DNA of 64,000 nucleotides. Origin: Pseudomonas sp. GM21. Lineage in GTDB: Bacteria > Pseudomonadota > Gammaproteobacteria > Pseudomonadales > Pseudomonadaceae. Under the pieces are notes generated by a model. The model saw only the letters and a program-made list of their open reading frames with translations, was not told where the DNA came from and searched no databases. The first letter of the stretch is position 1; the number at the start of each line of letters is the position of its first letter. The translations under genes were made by a program, and so were the position numbers. Shown piece by piece: positions 11,529 to 21,872 of this stretch. Location of the stretch: assembly GCF_000282215.1 (NCBI RefSeq), contig NZ_AKJS01000075.1, forward strand, positions 1 through 64,000, in the 5' to 3' direction.

Positions 11529-12695
11529 ATGAATCTTCACGAGTATCAGGGTAAGCAGCTGTTCGCTGAATACGGCCTGCCAGTTTCCACCGGTTATGCA
11601 GTAGATACCCCGGAAGCAGCAGCAGAAGCTTGCGACAAAATCGGCGGCACCGAGTGGGTTGTCAAAGCCCAGGTTCACGCTGGTGGTCGCGGTAAAGCGG
11701 GCGGCGTCAAGCTGGTTCGCAGCAAAGAAGACGCCAAGGCATTCGCACAGCAGTGGCTGGGCAAGCGTCTGGTGACTTACCAGACTGACGCCAACGGTCA
11801 GCCAGTCACCAAGATCCTGGTTGAATCGTGCACTGATATCGCTAAAGAGCTGTACCTGGGCGCTGTCGTTGACCGTTCGAGCCGTCGTATCGTGTTCATG
11901 GCTTCCACCGAAGGTGGCGTGGACATCGAGAAAATCGCTCACGACACTCCAGAGAAAATTCTGAAAGCCACTATCGATCCACTGGTTGGCGCTCAGCCAT
12001 TCCAGGGTCGCGAACTGGCATTCCAGCTGGGTCTGGAAGGCAAGCAAGTTGCTCAGTTCGCCAAGATCTTCGTAGGTCTGGCCAAGCTGTTCAAGGATCA
12101 CGACCTGGCTCTGCTGGAAGTGAACCCGCTGGTGATCAAGGCTGACGGCGATCTGCATTGCCTCGACGCCAAGATCAACATCGACGCCAACGCCATGTAC
12201 CGTCAGCCTAAGCTGAAGACTTTCCACGATCCGTCGCAAGACGATCCGCGCGAAGCGCACGCTGCCAAGTTCGAACTGAACTACGTAGCACTGGAAGGCA
12301 ACATCGGTTGCATGGTCAACGGTGCTGGCCTGGCCATGGGTACCATGGACATCGTCAACCTGCATGGCGGCAAACCAGCCAACTTCCTCGACGTGGGCGG
12401 CGGTGCTACCAAAGAACGCGTTACCGAAGCGTTCAAGATCATCCTGTCCGACACTAACGTCGCTGCAGTATTGGTCAACATCTTCGGCGGCATCGTTCGT
12501 TGCGACATGATTGCCGAAGGCATCATCGGCGCTGTGAAAGAAGTCGGCGTGAAAATCCCGGTTGTTGTTCGCCTTGAAGGCAACAACGCTGAGCTGGGCG
12601 CTAAAGTACTGGCAGAAAGCGGTTTGAACATCATCGCTGCTACCAGCCTGACCGACGCTGCTCAACAAGTCGTTAAAGCTGCGGAGGGCAAATAA
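11529..12695 (+). CDS. sucC: Succinyl-CoA synthetase beta subunit
   Basis: ATP-grasp subunit of 388 residues; with SucD it converts succinyl-CoA, ADP/GDP and phosphate to succinate and NTP. The N-terminal [20 protein letters not shown], the [13 protein letters not shown] nucleotide loop and the C-terminal CoA-ligase-like domain ([18 protein letters not shown]) are intact. The 196-bp gap after lpd shows no obvious terminator. The stop overlaps the sucD start by one base. Confidence 0.98.
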   Translation: MNLHEYQGKQLFAEYGLPVSTGYAVDTPEAAAEACDKIGGTEWVVKAQVHAGGRGKAGGVKLVRSKEDAKAFAQQWLGKRLVTYQTDANGQPVTKILVESCTDIAKELYLGAVVDRSSRRIVFMASTEGGVDIEKIAHDTPEKILKATIDPLVGAQPFQGRELAFQLGLEGKQVAQFAKIFVGLAKLFKDHDLALLEVNPLVIKADGDLHCLDAKINIDANAMYRQPKLKTFHDPSQDDPREAHAAKFELNYVALEGNIGCMVNGAGLAMGTMDIVNLHGGKPANFLDVGGGATKERVTEAFKIILSDTNVAAVLVNIFGGIVRCDMIAEGIIGAVKEVGVKIPVVVRLEGNNAELGAKVLAESGLNIIAATSLTDAAQQVVKAAEGK

Positions 12696-13576
12696 TGAGC
12701 GTCCTGATCAATAAAGACACCAAAGTTATCTGCCAGGGTATTACCGGTTCGCAAGGTAGTTTCCACACCCAGCAAGCCATCGAATACGGCACCAAGATGG
12801 TTGGCGGCGTAACTCCTGGCAAAGGCGGCACCGAGCACCTGGGTCTACCAGTGTTCAACACCGTGAAAGACGCTGTAGCTGCCACTGGCGCCACCGCCAG
12901 CGTGATCTACGTTCCAGCTCCTTTCTGCAAGGACTCGATCCTGGAAGCTGCTTTCGGCGGCATCAAGCTGATCGTTTGCATCACTGAAGGCATTCCTACC
13001 CTGGACATGCTGGACGCTAAAGTTAAGTGCGACGAGCTGGGTGTTACCCTGATCGGCCCTAACTGCCCAGGCGTGATCACTCCAGGCGAATGCAAGATCG
13101 GCATCATGCCAGGTCACATTCACTTGCCAGGCAAGGTCGGTATCGTTTCCCGTTCCGGCACCCTGACCTACGAAGCTGTCAAGCAAACTACTGACGCCGG
13201 TTTCGGTCAGTCGACTTGCGTCGGCATCGGCGGTGACCCGATCCCGGGTTCGAACTTCATCGACATCCTGAAGCTGTTCCAGGAAGACCCGAAGACCGAA
13301 GCGATCGTCATGATCGGCGAGATCGGCGGTTCGGCTGAAGAAGAAGCGGCTGCCTACATCAAGGCAAACGTGACCAAGCCGGTTGTTTCCTACATCGCTG
13401 GTGTGACTGCCCCTGCGGGCAAGCGCATGGGCCATGCTGGCGCAATCATCTCTGGCGGCAAAGGCACTGCAGACGAGAAGTTTGCTGCCCTGGAAGACGC
13501 AGGCGTTAAAACCGTGCGTTCGCTGGCAGACATCGGCAAGGCTTTGTCCGAGCTGACCGGTTGGGCGATCAAATAA
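12695..13576 (+). CDS. sucD: Succinyl-CoA synthetase alpha subunit
   Basis: CoA-binding subunit of 293 residues carrying the phosphohistidine. [19 protein letters not shown] binds Co[21 protein letters not shown] follows, and His247 in [10 protein letters not shown] is the phosphorylated residue. It overlaps the sucC stop (TAATG) and is followed by a strong terminator, so it ends the TCA block. Confidence 0.98.
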   Translation: MSVLINKDTKVICQGITGSQGSFHTQQAIEYGTKMVGGVTPGKGGTEHLGLPVFNTVKDAVAATGATASVIYVPAPFCKDSILEAAFGGIKLIVCITEGIPTLDMLDAKVKCDELGVTLIGPNCPGVITPGECKIGIMPGHIHLPGKVGIVSRSGTLTYEAVKQTTDAGFGQSTCVGIGGDPIPGSNFIDILKLFQEDPKTEAIVMIGEIGGSAEEEAAAYIKANVTKPVVSYIAGVTAPAGKRMGHAGAIISGGKGTADEKFAALEDAGVKTVRSLADIGKALSELTGWAIK

Positions 13577-13606
13577 GCCTCGCGCTTAGCTGACGCTTTA
13601 CCAAAC

Positions 13607-13636
13607 AAAGGCCACCTTCGGGTGGCCTTTGTCGTT
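13607..13636 (+). terminator. Terminator of sucCD
   Basis: A perfect 10-bp stem AAAGGCCACC/GGTGGCCTTT is closed by a UUCG tetraloop, 31 bp after the sucD stop. The T tract is short. Confidence 0.9.
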
Positions 13637-13643
13637 TCCGGGT

Positions 13644-13755
13644 GATCGTTCCCCCGCTCTGCGTGGGAATGCCGCTGGGGACGCTCCGCGTTCCACCTTT
13701 GGATGTGACGCAGAGCGTCACGGGATGCGTTCCCACGCAGAGCGTGGGAACGATC
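13644..13755. repeat. Large palindromic Pseudomonas repeat, copy A
   Basis: The ends are inverted copies of GATCGTTCCCACGC-type sequence, and internal arms around GACGC/GCGTCAC form a second palindrome. The same roughly 105-bp family recurs after htpG (20160-20261). Spurious short ORFs here read through the repeat on both strands. Confidence 0.85.
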
Positions 13756-14000
13756 TGCTTTATAGACACAGATCAATTTACATGCAGAAACGCGACACAG
13801 AAACGTCGTGTATCGGATAGTTCGCCCTTTAACAGTGCGTTTCCCCGGCAAACTCGTTAGGCTACACACCATTTTTGCGAACGCGGCCCACAAAGCAGTG
13901 ACGCGCTAAAGGGTCAGTCCTATACGGATCGACAGCATTTCCCTCACCCCAAAGGGAAATCCCTCTCTAAATTCCGATTCAGTAGTGTGGTATTTCCTTA
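13756..14000 (+). other. brnQ leader region
   Basis: This 245-bp region has no supportable gene. It holds a small hairpin ATTTCCCT/AGGGAAAT (13937-13944 and 13953-13960) about 40 bp before brnQ. A promoter must lie here or in the repeat upstream, but I cannot pick a convincing one. Confidence 0.5.
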
Positions 14001-15314
14001 ATGAAAGTGTTGAAAGGCCAGGACATCCTGGCACTTGGTTTTATGACATTTGCCCTCTTTGTCGGGGCTGGCAACATCATCTTCCCGCCTATCGTCGGCT
14101 TGCAGTCCGGACCTAATGTCTGGATGGCGGCGCTGGGCTTCTTGATCACCGCGGTCGGTTTGCCTGTGATCACCGTGGTTGCACTGGCGAAAGTCGGTGG
14201 TGCGATGGATGCGTTGAGCAGCCCGATCGGCAAAATCGCCGGTGGCCTGTTGGCTGCCGCGTGCTACCTGGCAGTCGGCCCATTGTTTGCCACCCCGCGC
14301 ACCGCCACCGTCTCGTTCGAAGTCGGCCTGGCGCCGCTGACCGGCGAGAGCCCGTTGGCGCTGTTCCTCTACAGTTCGGTGTACTTCCTGATCGTGTTCT
14401 TCATCTCGCTCTACCCGGGGCGTTTGCTGGATACCGTAGGACGTTTTCTCGCACCACTGAAGATCATTGCCCTGGCCGCGCTCGGCATCGCCGCGTTCGC
14501 GTTGCCTGCCGGTGATATCGGCGTGGCCACGCCGGAATACGTCGCGGCACCGTTCTCTCAAGGTTTCATCAATGGTTACCTGACCATGGATACCCTGGGC
14601 GCTTTGGTGTTCGGTATCGTGATTGTTAACGCGATCCGCTCCCGTGGTGTTGAATCGCCGGTGCTGATCACCCGTTACGCCATCATTGCCGGGCTGATTG
14701 CCGGCGTTGGCCTGGCTCTGGTTTATGTCAGTCTGTTCCGCCTCGGTTCGGGCAGCCACGAAGTGGCCGCCGGTGCGACCAACGGCGCGGCGGTATTGCA
14801 CGCTTATGTGCAACACACCTTCGGTTCGTTGGGCAGCGGTTTCCTGGCCGTGTTGATCTCGCTGGCCTGCCTGGTAACGGCTGTAGGCCTGACCTGTGCC
14901 TGTGCCGAGTACTTCAGCCGCGTGCTGCCACTGTCGTACAAGACGCTGGTCATCATCCTGGCGGTGTTCTCCTTGCTGGTGTCCAACCTGGGCCTCACCA
15001 AGCTGATTGCCTTCTCGATCCCGGTCCTGACGGCGATCTACCCGCCATGCATCGCCCTGGTGGCGCTGAGCTTCTGCAAGGACTTCTGGCATGAGCAGGG
15101 CCGCATCGTCGGTCCGGTGATGCTGGTGTCGTTCCTCTTCGGCATGATCGACGCGCTCAAGGGCGCGGGTCTGGCGGACTGGATGCCGACTCAGTTGTCT
15201 CACTTGCCGCTGAGCGAGCAGGGCCTGGCGTGGCTGGTGCCGGCGGTCATGACCCTGGTGGTCGCGGTGGTTTGCGATCGACTGCTGGGCAAGCGCGAAG
15301 AAGCGCTGGCTTAA
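14001..15314 (+). CDS. brnQ: Branched-chain amino acid transport system II carrier protein
   Basis: LIVCS-family sodium-coupled symporter for leucine, isoleucine and valine, 437 residues, with about 12 transmembrane helices. The N-terminus [21 protein letters not shown] is characteristic of the family. Start ATG 14001 follows a weak TTCCTTA region. It stands alone between a repeat and a strong terminator, so it is probably monocistronic. Confidence 0.95.
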   Translation: MKVLKGQDILALGFMTFALFVGAGNIIFPPIVGLQSGPNVWMAALGFLITAVGLPVITVVALAKVGGAMDALSSPIGKIAGGLLAAACYLAVGPLFATPRTATVSFEVGLAPLTGESPLALFLYSSVYFLIVFFISLYPGRLLDTVGRFLAPLKIIALAALGIAAFALPAGDIGVATPEYVAAPFSQGFINGYLTMDTLGALVFGIVIVNAIRSRGVESPVLITRYAIIAGLIAGVGLALVYVSLFRLGSGSHEVAAGATNGAAVLHAYVQHTFGSLGSGFLAVLISLACLVTAVGLTCACAEYFSRVLPLSYKTLVIILAVFSLLVSNLGLTKLIAFSIPVLTAIYPPCIALVALSFCKDFWHEQGRIVGPVMLVSFLFGMIDALKGAGLADWMPTQLSHLPLSEQGLAWLVPAVMTLVVAVVCDRLLGKREEALA

Positions 15315-15358
15315 GTCGCTGAATGGCCTGCCACAAGCGGGCTATCAAGCTGAAACAG

Positions 15359-15395
15359 AAATGCCCCGTATCAATCGATGCGGGGCATTTTTTTT
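15359..15395 (+). terminator. Terminator of brnQ
   Basis: The stem AAATGCCCCG / CGGGGCATTT is followed by eight Ts, 45 bp after the brnQ stop. Confidence 0.92.
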
Positions 15396-15452
15396 GGAGT
15401 CAGTGCAGTGTCTTTTTCCATAAGCTAACGTCGAAGCCTTGCAAATTTCCAA

Positions 15453-15556
15453 TGTGGGAGCGAGCCTGCTCGCGATGGCGATTTTACTTTCAACAGAGAT
15501 GTTGACTGATCTACCGCTATCGTCGGAACGCCGCCCGGAGCCGGCTCGCTCCCACA
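15453..15556. repeat. Paired inverted REP
   Basis: TGTGGGAGCGAGCCTGCTCG at the left and its inverted relative GAGCCGGCTCGCTCCCACA at the right flank about 60 bp of spacer. The outer ends are complementary. Confidence 0.85.
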
Positions 15557-15595
15557 AGGTTTCGAGTATTTCGCCACTCCATCAAAAGGACCTGC

Positions 15596-16333
15596 ATGTC
15601 GTTCATCCACGCCAACCTGATCCACATCCTCGCCGCGCTCTGGTTTGTCATCTGCTGGGGCGGTTACACCCGCTATGCCACGTGGAAGGGCCGTGACACC
15701 GCGTGCCTGGCCAGCGTGTTGCATCTGTACCGCGAAGACTGGATGCGTCGCATGCTGTTACGCGACAACCGCATCGCCGATGCCAGTGTGGTGGGTAACC
15801 TAGAGCGTAATGCCTCGTTCTTTGCCTCCAGCACCTTGATTATTCTGGCCGGTATTCTCACCGTGCTCGGTGCTTCCGAAAGAGCGGTGTCGTTGTTGGC
15901 GGATATCCCGATGGTGCAGCAGGCGTCCCAGGGCATGTCGGAGATCAAATTGCTGTGCCTGGCGCTGGTGTTTGTCTACGCCTTCTTCACCTTCAGCTGG
16001 TGCATGCGCCAGTACAACTTTGCAGCGATTCTGATTGGCTCGGCGCCAATGGTCGGTGAACGCCACGTGTCCGAACAGGAACGCAAAGCCTTCGCTGCCC
16101 GCGCGGCACGGGTCATCTCCATGGCCGCTAACCAGTTCAACTTCGGCCTGCGTTCCTACTACTTCGGCATGACCATGCTGGCCTGGTTCGTCAGCCCGTG
16201 GCTGTTCATGCTGATGAGTACCGGCGTGGTATTGGTGTTGTATCGCCGGGAGTTTCATTCCGACGTTCTGGACGTGATGGTCTATACCCCTACAGAGGCA
16301 CCCTTGCCCGAGGCAAACAAAGAGGTCGCTTGA
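15596..16333 (+). CDS. DUF599 membrane protein
   Basis: A 245-residue integral membrane protein matching the DUF599 pattern: an N-terminal helix (LIHILAALWFVICWGGYTRY), a soluble stretch with WMRRMLLRDNRIADASVVGN, then three further hydrophobic helices and a charged C-terminus. Function unknown. ATG 15596 follows AAAGGACCTGC. It overlaps the next membrane gene by one base, so the two are translationally coupled and may act together. Confidence 0.85.
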   Translation: MSFIHANLIHILAALWFVICWGGYTRYATWKGRDTACLASVLHLYREDWMRRMLLRDNRIADASVVGNLERNASFFASSTLIILAGILTVLGASERAVSLLADIPMVQQASQGMSEIKLLCLALVFVYAFFTFSWCMRQYNFAAILIGSAPMVGERHVSEQERKAFAARAARVISMAANQFNFGLRSYYFGMTMLAWFVSPWLFMLMSTGVVLVLYRREFHSDVLDVMVYTPTEAPLPEANKEVA

Positions 16334-16734
16334 TGAGTATTCCGTTCTGGTGTGTGTTAATCAGTGCATTACTGATTTATGTGGCCCGCATGCCGGTGGC
16401 CAAGGCGATGAAAGAGCAGGGCGGTTACAACAATCACCTGCCGCGTCAGCAGCAGGGGCAACTTACCGGCTTCGGGGCCCGTGCGTTGGCCGCGCATCAA
16501 AACTGTTTTGAAGCCTTTATATTGTTTGCGGTAGGTGTGTTGATGGCGCACACCACCCAAACCGCAGGATGGCTGATCGACCTGCTGGCGATCATCTTTG
16601 TGATCTCACGCATTATCTACTTACTGTGTTACTGGGGCGATTTGGCCTGGCAGCGCAGTCTGGTCTGGTTTGTGGGTTTCGTCTGTTCGTTGTTACTGAT
16701 CATTAGTCCGACTTTTAGAAGCATTTTGCTCTAG
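16333..16734 (+). CDS. MAPEG family membrane protein
   Basis: A 133-residue protein with four predicted transmembrane helices and the MAPEG (membrane-associated eicosanoid/glutathione metabolism) signature region GARALAAHQNCFEAFILFAV, in which bacterial members keep the R-A--N-E-F pattern. Substrate unknown. ATG 16333 overlaps the DUF599 stop; a longer in-frame reading from 16198 lies wholly inside the upstream gene and is not used. Confidence 0.88.
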   Translation: MSIPFWCVLISALLIYVARMPVAKAMKEQGGYNNHLPRQQQGQLTGFGARALAAHQNCFEAFILFAVGVLMAHTTQTAGWLIDLLAIIFVISRIIYLLCYWGDLAWQRSLVWFVGFVCSLLLIISPTFRSILL

Positions 16735-16751
16735 CGGAGCAAATCGCAGGC

Positions 16752-16784
16752 AAAAGAAAACCCGCACCAGGCGGGTTTTCTTTT
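16752..16784. terminator. Bidirectional terminator
   Basis: A 14-bp stem AAAAGAAAACCCGC/GCGGGTTTTCTTTT with T-runs on both sides ends both the MAPEG gene and the convergent lipoprotein gene. Confidence 0.92.
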
Positions 16785-16801
16785 GCAAGCTAAAAACTGT
16801 T

Positions 16802-17035
16802 TTAGTTTTTAGGTGCTTCTTTTGCGGCAGCTTCGTTCGATTCAGCCTGAGCTTCGGCAGCTTTGGCGTTTTCTTTCGCAGCGTCGTTCACTTTATCCTG
16901 AGCTTTGTTCATGTCTTGCTGAGCCTGTTCAGCATGTTTGGCTGCATCTTGAGCTTTGTCCTCGGATTTTTTATCGCAGGCAGCGAGACCGAGGGAAGCG
17001 GTCAACATCAAGGCAATAGCTAAAGTCTTACGCAT
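16802..17035 (-). CDS. Small Ala/Lys/Glu-rich lipoprotein
   Basis: A 77-residue protein with a lipoprotein signal peptide (MRKTLAIALMLTASLGLAAC, lipobox LAAC) and a mature part of almost pure charged/Ala helix (KAQDAAKHAEQAQQDMNKAQ), likely coiled-coil. The organisation resembles small outer-membrane lipoproteins, but I do not recognise a named family. A good ribosome-binding site (AAGGAGAAAC) precedes the ATG. Confidence 0.85.
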   Translation of the reverse strand: MRKTLAIALMLTASLGLAACDKKSEDKAQDAAKHAEQAQQDMNKAQDKVNDAAKENAKAAEAQAESNEAAAKEAPKN

Positions 17036-17191
17036 GGGGTGTTTCTCCTTATGGAAATAACTACTGGCCTTTCGAGCACACCCGGCAATGATAAGTTCCT
17101 CATTTCATACAAATATATGAAGGATATTCGCTAAGGAACTTTTTGCTTTTTCCAAGACTTCGAATCCCCACTAACTAGAGCTTTTTATCAC

Positions 17192-17668
17192 ATGGCCGAA
17201 AACCCTGTTTTTGAGCGTGCGACGCGATTCCTGTCGGCGCTGCGGCATTGTCAGGTCCTTGGGTTACGGGTGCACAGCGCCAGCAATGACGGACTAACGG
17301 TCATCTTGCCGTACAGCCCGCAAATCGTTGGCAACCCGCAAACCGGCGTGATCCACGGCGGTGCGCTGACATCGTTGATGGACACTGCCTGCGGTATGTC
17401 GACCCTGTGCGTGCTGCCCGAATTTGAAGTCTGCCCGACCCTCGATCTGCGCATCGACTACATGCATGCCGCCGAACCGCATAAAGATGTCTACGGTTTT
17501 GCCCAATGCTACCGAGTGACCACCGACGTGATCTTCGCCCGTGGTTTCGCCTATCAGGACGATCCCGAGCACCCCATCGCCCATGTTGTGGGTACGTTCA
17601 TGCGCATGGGCAAAGCCATCAAAGGCACGAAAGGCTTTGGCGGCGTCATCTCCGGAGGTGCGCAATGA
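17192..17668 (+). CDS. PaaI-family hot-dog thioesterase
   Basis: A 158-residue single hot-dog domain. The motif VIHGGALTSLMDTACG carries the His-Gly-Gly and acidic catalytic pattern of acyl-CoA thioesterases, and LDLRIDYMHAAEP is the conserved strand. It overlaps by 4 nt (ATGA) with a second hot-dog gene, suggesting a heteromeric or paired enzyme. Substrate unknown. Confidence 0.9.
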   Translation: MAENPVFERATRFLSALRHCQVLGLRVHSASNDGLTVILPYSPQIVGNPQTGVIHGGALTSLMDTACGMSTLCVLPEFEVCPTLDLRIDYMHAAEPHKDVYGFAQCYRVTTDVIFARGFAYQDDPEHPIAHVVGTFMRMGKAIKGTKGFGGVISGGAQ

Positions 17669-18117
17669 CTGATTCCTTCAAGGAACAACTGCAACAGGCT
17701 CATGAGGAGGGCAACTACGCGTCACTGTTGCACCTGATTCCTTATGCCAAACTGATCGGCGTCGAATGTTCGCGGGTGGGGGATGATCTGCTGTTTCGCC
17801 TGCCAGCCAACAAGGACAACATTGGTAACCCTTTATTGCCGGCGATTCATGGCGGCGTGATTGCCGGGTTCATGGAACTCTCGGCCGCGCTGCACTTGCT
17901 GATTTTCACGGGTTCGCCGGGTGTACCGAAAATCATCGATTTCTCCCTCGACTACCTGCGCGCCGGGCAGTTTCGCGATACCTGGGCCAAATGTCAGGTG
18001 TGCCGACAGGGGCGTCGGGTCGCCAACGTGGCCGTTACCGCCTGGCAAAGCACTGAATCCGAGCCCATTGCGACGGCCCGTGCCCATTTCAAAATTGAGG
18101 AGCCCTTGAAATCCTGA
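17665..18117 (+). CDS. Second PaaI-family hot-dog thioesterase
   Basis: A 150-residue paralogue of the preceding protein: AIHGGVIAGFMELSAALHLL aligns with the first protein's active-site helix, and IIDFSLDYLRAG matches its strand. The active-site helix has Glu where the first has Asp. ATG 17665 lies inside the upstream stop, so I use it rather than a longer frame beginning at 17506 within the first gene. Confidence 0.88.
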   Translation: MTDSFKEQLQQAHEEGNYASLLHLIPYAKLIGVECSRVGDDLLFRLPANKDNIGNPLLPAIHGGVIAGFMELSAALHLLIFTGSPGVPKIIDFSLDYLRAGQFRDTWAKCQVCRQGRRVANVAVTAWQSTESEPIATARAHFKIEEPLKS

Positions 18118-18198
18118 ACACAGCCCCCAACTCTGATGACAACCCGCCGCCGACCCTGAAGGTCGCGGCCACTGCCATCTGATTGGAGTTTGATGACC

Positions 18199-20103
18199 AT
18201 GAGTGTGGAAACTCAAAAGGAAACCCTGGGCTTCCAGACCGAGGTGAAGCAACTGCTGCACCTCATGATCCATTCGCTGTATTCCAACAAGGAAATCTTC
18301 CTTCGCGAATTGATCTCGAACGCCTCTGACGCTGTCGACAAATTACGTTTCGAAGCCCTGTCCAAGCCTGAATTGCTGGAAGGTGGCGCCGAACTGAAAA
18401 TCCGTGTGACCTTCGACAAGGACGCCAAAACCGTCACCCTCGAAGACAACGGCATTGGCATGAACCGCGAAGAAGCGATCGCCCATCTGGGTACCATCGC
18501 CAAATCCGGCACAGCCGACTTCATGAAACACCTGTCTGGCGATCAGAAGAAAGATTCGCACCTGATCGGCCAGTTCGGTGTGGGTTTCTACTCTGCCTTC
18601 ATCGTCGCCGACAAAGTCGACGTGTTCAGCCGTCGTGCCGGTGATGCGGCCAGCGAAGGTGTGCACTGGTCGTCCAAGGGCGAAGGCGATTTTGAAGTGG
18701 CCACCGTTGAGAAAGCCGAGCGCGGCACTCGCATCGTTCTGCACCTGAAGTCCGGTGAAGACGAATTCGCCGATGGCTGGCGTCTGCGCAACATCATCAA
18801 GAAGTACTCCGACCACATCGCCCTGCCGATCGAGTTGCCAAAAGAAGTGGCCGCCGCTGAAGGTGAAGAGCAGCCGGCCGTTGAATGGGAAACCGTCAAC
18901 CGCGCCAGTGCCCTGTGGACCCGTCCTCGCACTGAAGTGAAGGACGAGGAATACCAGGAGTTCTACAAGCACGTCGCTCACGATTTCGAGAACCCGCTGA
19001 GCTGGAGCCACAACAAGGTCGAAGGCAAGCTCGAATACAGCTCGCTGCTCTACGTGCCGGCCCGTGCTCCGTTCGACCTGTACCAGCGTGAAGCGCCGAA
19101 AGGCCTGAAGCTGTACGTGCAGCGTGTGTTCGTGATGGACCAGGCCGAGTCGTTCCTGCCGTTGTACCTGCGTTTCATCAAAGGCGTGGTCGATTCCAAC
19201 GACCTGTCGTTGAACGTGTCGCGGGAAATCCTGCAGAAAGACCCGATCATCGATTCGATGAAGTCGGCGCTGACCAAGCGCGTTCTGGACATGCTGGAAA
19301 AACTGGCGAAGAACGAGCCTGAGCAATACAAGGGCTTCTGGAAGAACTTCGGTCAGGTCATGAAAGAAGGCCCGGCAGAAGATTTCGCCAACAAAGAGAA
19401 AATCGCTGGCCTGCTGCGTTTCGCATCGACCAACGGTGATGAAGGCGAGCAAGTGGTGGGTCTGGCCGAATACCTGGCTCGCGCCAAGGAAGGTCAGGAC
19501 AAGATCTACTACCTGACCGGCGAAACCTACGCGCAAGTCAAAAACAGCCCGCACCTGGAAGTCTTCCGCAAGAAAGGCATCGAAGTGCTGCTGCTGACCG
19601 ATCGCATCGACGAGTGGCTGATGAGCTACCTCAGCGACTTCGACGGCAAGAGCTTCGTTGACGTGGCGCGTGGTGACCTGGACCTGGGCAATCTGGACTC
19701 GGAAGAGGACAAGAAAGCCGCGGAAGAAGTCGCCAAGTCCAAAGAAGGTCTGGTTGAACGTCTGAAATCCGCATTGGGTGACTCGGTTGCTGAAGTACGG
19801 GTCTCCCACCGTCTGACCGATTCCCCGGCGATTCTGGCGATCGGCGAGCAGGACCTGGGCATGCAGATGCGTCAGATCCTGGAGGCCAGCGGTCAGAAGG
19901 TTCCGGAGTCGAAGCCGATCTTCGAGTTCAACCCGGCGCACCCGCTGATCGAGAAGCTCGACAACGAGCAGAGCGACGAGCGTTTCGGCGACCTGTCGCA
20001 CATTCTCTTCGATCAGGCGGCCCTGGCTGCCGGTGACAGCTTGAAGGATCCGGCCGCGTATGTGCGCCGTCTGAACAAGCTGCTGGTTGAACTGTCGGTT
20101 TAA
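18199..20103 (+). CDS. htpG: Molecular chaperone HtpG (Hsp90)
   Basis: Bacterial Hsp90, 634 residues; an ATP-driven dimeric cytosolic chaperone. The N-terminal GHKL ATPase motifs [17 protein letters not shown] and GQFGVGFYS are present, then the middle domain with NVSREILQ and the C-terminal dimerisation region. I chose ATG 18199 ([12 protein letters not shown]), the family start. An ATG at 18193 is nearer the GGAG site and would add two residues. Confidence 0.96.
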   Translation: MSVETQKETLGFQTEVKQLLHLMIHSLYSNKEIFLRELISNASDAVDKLRFEALSKPELLEGGAELKIRVTFDKDAKTVTLEDNGIGMNREEAIAHLGTIAKSGTADFMKHLSGDQKKDSHLIGQFGVGFYSAFIVADKVDVFSRRAGDAASEGVHWSSKGEGDFEVATVEKAERGTRIVLHLKSGEDEFADGWRLRNIIKKYSDHIALPIELPKEVAAAEGEEQPAVEWETVNRASALWTRPRTEVKDEEYQEFYKHVAHDFENPLSWSHNKVEGKLEYSSLLYVPARAPFDLYQREAPKGLKLYVQRVFVMDQAESFLPLYLRFIKGVVDSNDLSLNVSREILQKDPIIDSMKSALTKRVLDMLEKLAKNEPEQYKGFWKNFGQVMKEGPAEDFANKEKIAGLLRFASTNGDEGEQVVGLAEYLARAKEGQDKIYYLTGETYAQVKNSPHLEVFRKKGIEVLLLTDRIDEWLMSYLSDFDGKSFVDVARGDLDLGNLDSEEDKKAAEEVAKSKEGLVERLKSALGDSVAEVRVSHRLTDSPAILAIGEQDLGMQMRQILEASGQKVPESKPIFEFNPAHPLIEKLDNEQSDERFGDLSHILFDQAALAAGDSLKDPAAYVRRLNKLLVELSV

Positions 20104-20159
20104 CTGCGTTGTAGATAAAACCCGCTTCGCAGACTGTGTGAAAACCTAGCAATCTGGCT

Positions 20160-20261
20160 GATCGTTCCCACGCTCCGCGTGGGAATGCCTCTAGGGGCGC
20201 TCCGCGTCCAGTGACGCGGAGCGTCACGGGCTGCATTCCCACGCGGAGCGTGGGAACGATC
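20160..20261. repeat. Large palindromic Pseudomonas repeat, copy B
   Basis: Inverted ends GATCGTTCCCACGC/GCGTGGGAACGATC surround an inner palindrome around GTGACGCGGAGCGTCAC. It is the same family as 13644-13755. It lies between the convergent htpG and pirin genes and may act as their bidirectional terminator; no separate terminator is seen. Confidence 0.88.
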
Positions 20262-20267
20262 AGGCGT

Positions 20268-21134
20268 TCACCGAAGAGGCAGTTCGATCCGTTCACTTTC
20301 CCCCGGCACCGTCGGCCAATCCCCGGCCGCCCAGCGCCGCCGTGCTTCATCGATGGCCGCCGGATCGCTCGAGACAAAATTCCAATTGATCCTCCTGGGG
20401 CCGTCCATTGGCGCGCCACCAAACAACACGGCATGACAGTCGCTCTCGGCAAACAGTGTCATCGCTTCCCCCGCCGGCAACACCACCAGCGAATTCAGTT
20501 CCAGTGCTTCGCCATCCAGCTGCGCCTCGCCGCTCAAGACATACAACGCTCGCTCTTCATGCTCGGTGGGAATCAGCAGCGTGGTCGCCGTTTGCAGGTT
20601 TAATTCCGCGTACAACGTAGGAGAGAGCACCGGGACTGGGGATTCCAGACAAAAGCCTGACCCGGCAATCATCCGGATCTTTACCCCAAGGTTATCGCTG
20701 ACCGGCAAGGTGGCGGCCGGATGATGGCTGTAGTGCCCCGGGCCTTGTTCATGCTCTTTGGGCGATGCCAGCCAGATCTGCAGGCCGTGCATTGTGAAAC
20801 CGCTGCTCTTCAACGCCTCGGGGGTGCGTTCGACGTGGGCAATCGCGCTGCCGGCGGTCATCCAGCTCACATCACCGGCATCGACCACTTGATCGGAACC
20901 GAGGCTGTCCTTGTGCTGGATTTGCCCTTCAAACAGATAGGTGAGGGTCGACAGGCCGATATGCGGATGCTGGCGGATGTTCATGCCTTTTCCCGCGGGA
21001 TACCGGGTTTGCAGCATGTGGTCGAAAAACACGAAAGGCCCGACGCTGCGGCACTTGGCTGACGGCAGCGGGCGAAGAATCGGCTGGCCTTCGACATCTT
21101 CGATGCGGGGGCGGATCACGAGCGGAGAGTTCAT
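20268..21134 (-). CDS. Pirin family protein
   Basis: A bicupin protein of 288 residues. The metal-binding motif NIRQHPHIGLSTLTYLFEG and the downstream IQHKDSLG are visible, as is the typical GPFVFFDHM segment. Some pirins have quercetin dioxygenase activity, others are regulatory; the sequence does not decide. I start at the ATG giving MNSPLVIRPRIEDVEG; an in-frame extension upstream has no family support. Confidence 0.9.
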   Translation of the reverse strand: MNSPLVIRPRIEDVEGQPILRPLPSAKCRSVGPFVFFDHMLQTRYPAGKGMNIRQHPHIGLSTLTYLFEGQIQHKDSLGSDQVVDAGDVSWMTAGSAIAHVERTPEALKSSGFTMHGLQIWLASPKEHEQGPGHYSHHPAATLPVSDNLGVKIRMIAGSGFCLESPVPVLSPTLYAELNLQTATTLLIPTEHEERALYVLSGEAQLDGEALELNSLVVLPAGEAMTLFAESDCHAVLFGGAPMDGPRRINWNFVSSDPAAIDEARRRWAAGDWPTVPGESERIELPLR

Positions 21135-21195
21135 GCTGCATTCCAGGCTGAGCGGGTGATGCGTGGAGCATAACCCGCTTGCGCAGCCGTTGCCG

Positions 21196-21612
21196 CTACT
21201 GGCTGAACGCACCTTCGGAGAGGTGGGTTTCGATGCTGACATCGGTGGTGGTCATCAGCTTGTGGACAGGGCAACGGTCGGCCACGCGGTGCAATTCATC
21301 GCGCTGAGCGTCGGTGAGCACGCCCTTGAGGGTCAGCTTGACGTGCAGGGCGTATTTGCCTTTCTGTTCTTCGCTGTTGTCGCGTTTGACCTCGACCGTG
21401 ACACCGGTCAGCGGGATGTCCTTCTTCCTGGCATACATCTTCAGGGTCAAGGCTTTGCACGCCCCCAAGGCCGCATCGAAGTAATCGTGGGGTTCTGGCG
21501 CCGAGCCTTCACCGCCTGACGAGGTCGGCACGTCGGCAAACAGTTCGTGGTCGTCGATCTGAACACTGTGGCGAAAACCTTCGGCGGAAACGGTATTGAC
21601 GGTAACGGTCAT
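21196..21612 (-). CDS. OsmC family peroxidase-like protein
   Basis: A 138-residue OsmC/Ohr-type protein. Both conserved cysteines are seen, in AALGACKALTLKMYA and in ADRCPVHKLM, the usual thiol-peroxidase arrangement. The likely role is reduction of organic hydroperoxides. The start ATG (MTVTVNTVSAEG) is preceded by GGGAGGC; an upstream in-frame ATG gives a Phe-rich unsupported extension. Same direction as the pirin, about 60 bp away. Confidence 0.9.
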   Translation of the reverse strand: MTVTVNTVSAEGFRHSVQIDDHELFADVPTSSGGEGSAPEPHDYFDAALGACKALTLKMYARKKDIPLTGVTVEVKRDNSEEQKGKYALHVKLTLKGVLTDAQRDELHRVADRCPVHKLMTTTDVSIETHLSEGAFSQ

Positions 21613-21872
21613 GGAAAGCCTCCCAGGCTGGAAAAATCGTTCGGTCAAAAAGACCTTGAAGTTATAGAGCATTCCTCAATCGGAGCGTTCCACTTTCTTG
21701 CGGGTGCGTGCCTGTTCGCTGACTGAATACCCGGCGACCGGCTAGCCGCGCACGGTTGCGAATGACGCTATCGCGGCCTATGGTCCAAGCGAGGTAATGC
21801 TTGCGAGCGTCACACAATGACGCGCCGCAGGTTGGTGTCCATCCAGTGCGAAAACCATAGCAAGGTGAAGAC

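Noticed and set aside
13390..13893. Minus-strand ORFs across the 3' end of sucD and the palindromic repeat
   Set aside because: They read the terminator and repeat, not a gene.
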